A stretch of DNA of 64,000 nt, from positions 1-64,000 of the forward strand of contig NZ_PKQP01000006.1 in the NCBI RefSeq assembly GCF_002887735.1. Reading direction: 5' to 3'. The DNA is from Stenotrophomonas bentonitica (GTDB lineage Bacteria > Pseudomonadota > Gammaproteobacteria > Xanthomonadales > Xanthomonadaceae). Positions 62,756 to 64,000 of the stretch are shown piece by piece. The position numbers and the translations under genes are program-made. Numbering within the stretch: the first letter of the stretch is position 1; the number at the start of each line of letters is the position of its first letter. The notes under the pieces are model-generated. The model saw nothing but the letters and a program-made list of their open reading frames with translations. It was not told the DNA's origin and ran no database searches.

Positions 62756-62910
62756 CAGGCAGGCTCCAGCGGGGGAAGCCTCGATCCTAGCCCTGCGTTA
62801 CCGCCCTGCCCCATGGCCAAAGGTCATGCGTCGCGTTGCGGCCATGATTGGCACAGCCGAGTGCGGTGACGTTCTGTCTGCCGGATGGGATCCGGGCCAA
62901 CCGAGGTGTG

Positions 62911-62935
62911 CTGCCGGCCAGCGGCCGGCACTACC
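62911..62935 (-). repeat. SMAG/REP-type GTAG dyad
   Basis: On the minus strand GTAGTGCCGGCC-GCT-GGCCGGCAG in the gap between ispH and the M61 peptidase, 40 bp past the ispH stop. Confidence 0.8.
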
Positions 62936-62974
62936 GGGGCAGCGCCACGGCATGCGTGGCGTCGCGATGCCTGG

Positions 62975-63925
62975 TCAGTCGACCAGTCGCAGGCGCAGTT
63001 CCTTCGGCAGCGCGAACACCATCGATTCCGGCTCACCGTCCAGTTCGCCGACGCCGGTGGCACCGAGTTCCTTCAGCCGCGCGATCACGCCATCCACCAG
63101 CACCTGCGGGGCCGAGGCACCGGCGGTCAGGCCGATGTGCTTCTTGCCGGCGACCCACGCCGGATCGATCTCGTCGGCACCGTCGATCAGGTAGGACTCC
63201 ACGCCATCACGGCGCGCCAGTTCACTCAGGCGGTTGGAGTTGGAGCTGTTCGGCGAGCCGACCACCAGCACCAGGTCGCAACGCTTGGCCAGGTCGCGCA
63301 CGGCGTCCTGGCGGTTCTGCGTGGCGTAGCAGATGTCGTCGTTCTTCGGGCCCTGCATCGCCGGGAAGCGGGTGCGCAGGGCGTCGATGATGCTGCGCGT
63401 GTCATCCACCGACAGCGTGGTCTGGGTGGTGTAGGCGAAGTTCTCCGGCTGGTCGATGACCAGCGTGGCGACGTCCTCCACGTCTTCCACCAGGTAGATC
63501 TGGCCGGTGCCGCGCTCGCGGCTCCACTGCCCCATCGTGCCTTCCACTTCCGGGTGCCCGGCGTGGCCGATCAGCACCACGTCGCGGCCGGCGCGACAGT
63601 GGCGGGCCACTTCCAGGTGCACCTTGGTGACCAGCGGGCAGGTCGCGTCGAACACCTTCAGGCCACGTCGGTCGGCTTCCTGGCGCACGGCCTGGGAAAC
63701 GCCGTGGGCACTGAAGATCACCGTGTTGTCGTCCGGCACTTCGTCGAGCTCCTCGACGAAAATTGCACCGCGGGCCTTGAGGTCATCGACTACGAACCGG
63801 TTGTGCACGACCTCGTGGCGCACGTAGATCGGCGCACCCAGGGTCTCGATCGCGCGCTTGACGATCTCGATCGCACGATCGACACCGGCACAGAAACCAC
63901 GCGGATTGGCGAGCAACACATCCAT
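62975..63925 (-). CDS. ispH: 4-hydroxy-3-methylbut-2-enyl diphosphate reductase
   Basis: 316 residues. The three iron-sulphur Cys are in [12 protein letters not shown] (Cys12), [11 protein letters not shown] and [12 protein letters not shown]; substrate residues include [22 protein letters not shown] and [10 protein letters not shown]. Last step of the MEP isoprenoid pathway, making IPP and DMAPP. In related genomes it follows lspA; the upstream 75 bp here show only leader sequence with AGGAGGGAA at about 63970 on the minus strand complement. Confidence 0.97.
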   Translation of the reverse strand: MDVLLANPRGFCAGVDRAIEIVKRAIETLGAPIYVRHEVVHNRFVVDDLKARGAIFVEELDEVPDDNTVIFSAHGVSQAVRQEADRRGLKVFDATCPLVTKVHLEVARHCRAGRDVVLIGHAGHPEVEGTMGQWSRERGTGQIYLVEDVEDVATLVIDQPENFAYTTQTTLSVDDTRSIIDALRTRFPAMQGPKNDDICYATQNRQDAVRDLAKRCDLVLVVGSPNSSNSNRLSELARRDGVESYLIDGADEIDPAWVAGKKHIGLTAGASAPQVLVDGVIARLKELGATGVGELDGEPESMVFALPKELRLRLVD

Positions 63926-64000
63926 CGGTCAGATACTCCGGCCGGCGTGAGCCGGGTTGTTACGGATACAGGAGGGAATTATCCCGCTTTTTTGGCAGCC

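Overview
The window looks like a chromosomal segment of a high-GC gammaproteobacterium of the family Xanthomonadaceae, most probably Stenotrophomonas. This is an inference from the core proteins (MutS, KatG, TrmD, Ffh and others, all Xanthomonadaceae-like) and from repeated GTAG-type dyads of the SMAG/REP kind (GTAG-N-GCCGGC...GCCGGC) between genes. No rRNA is present. One complete tRNA gene, tRNA-Thr(CGT), is seen at 58984-59059.

Region 1 (1 to about 11.25 kb) is a defence or accessory island abutting mutS. It holds a CoiA/DUF6035-like nuclease candidate, a small HNH-like zinc protein, a Gabija-type pair (OLD ATPase-TOPRIM GajA and UvrD-like GajB, start and stop codons overlapping), two overlapping HNH genes, an AbiJ-like abortive-infection gene with two coupled small genes downstream, and a run of helix-turn-helix proteins. 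Two otherwise open genes here are broken by one in-frame stop codon each (8728-8730 and 10731-10733).

Region 2 (11.3 to 47.8 kb) is mostly core genome: mutS, a DUF937 gene, katG with a candidate OxyR site, hslR, a MATE pump, the rpsP-rimM-trmD-rplS operon, a PabC-like/nitronate monooxygenase pair, ffh, the CcsA-like ypjD, a divergent HSP90-like ATPase with a TPR-like partner, radA, an MHYT-GGDEF-EAL protein, cyoABCD, D-lactate dehydrogenase, an RsbQ-like hydrolase coupled to a GAF/PAS-GGDEF cyclase, and a TetR-RND efflux operon with two clear operator palindromes.

Region 3 (47.8 to 59.06 kb) is an Rhs polymorphic-toxin island behind tRNA-Thr. A giant YD-repeat/FnIII-like protein lacks the terminal Rhs core and toxin. 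These are supplied by separate small genes, each with its own signal peptide, core segment, variable C-terminus and immunity gene. The cassettes are separated by partial copies of the tRNA-Thr 3' end together with a terminator and a SMAG repeat, which suggests a tandem tRNA-bounded cassette array. The main rhs gene carries an in-frame TAA after 128 codons.

Region 4 (59.1 to 64 kb) is core again: periplasmic trehalase, an M61 glycyl aminopeptidase-like protease and ispH.
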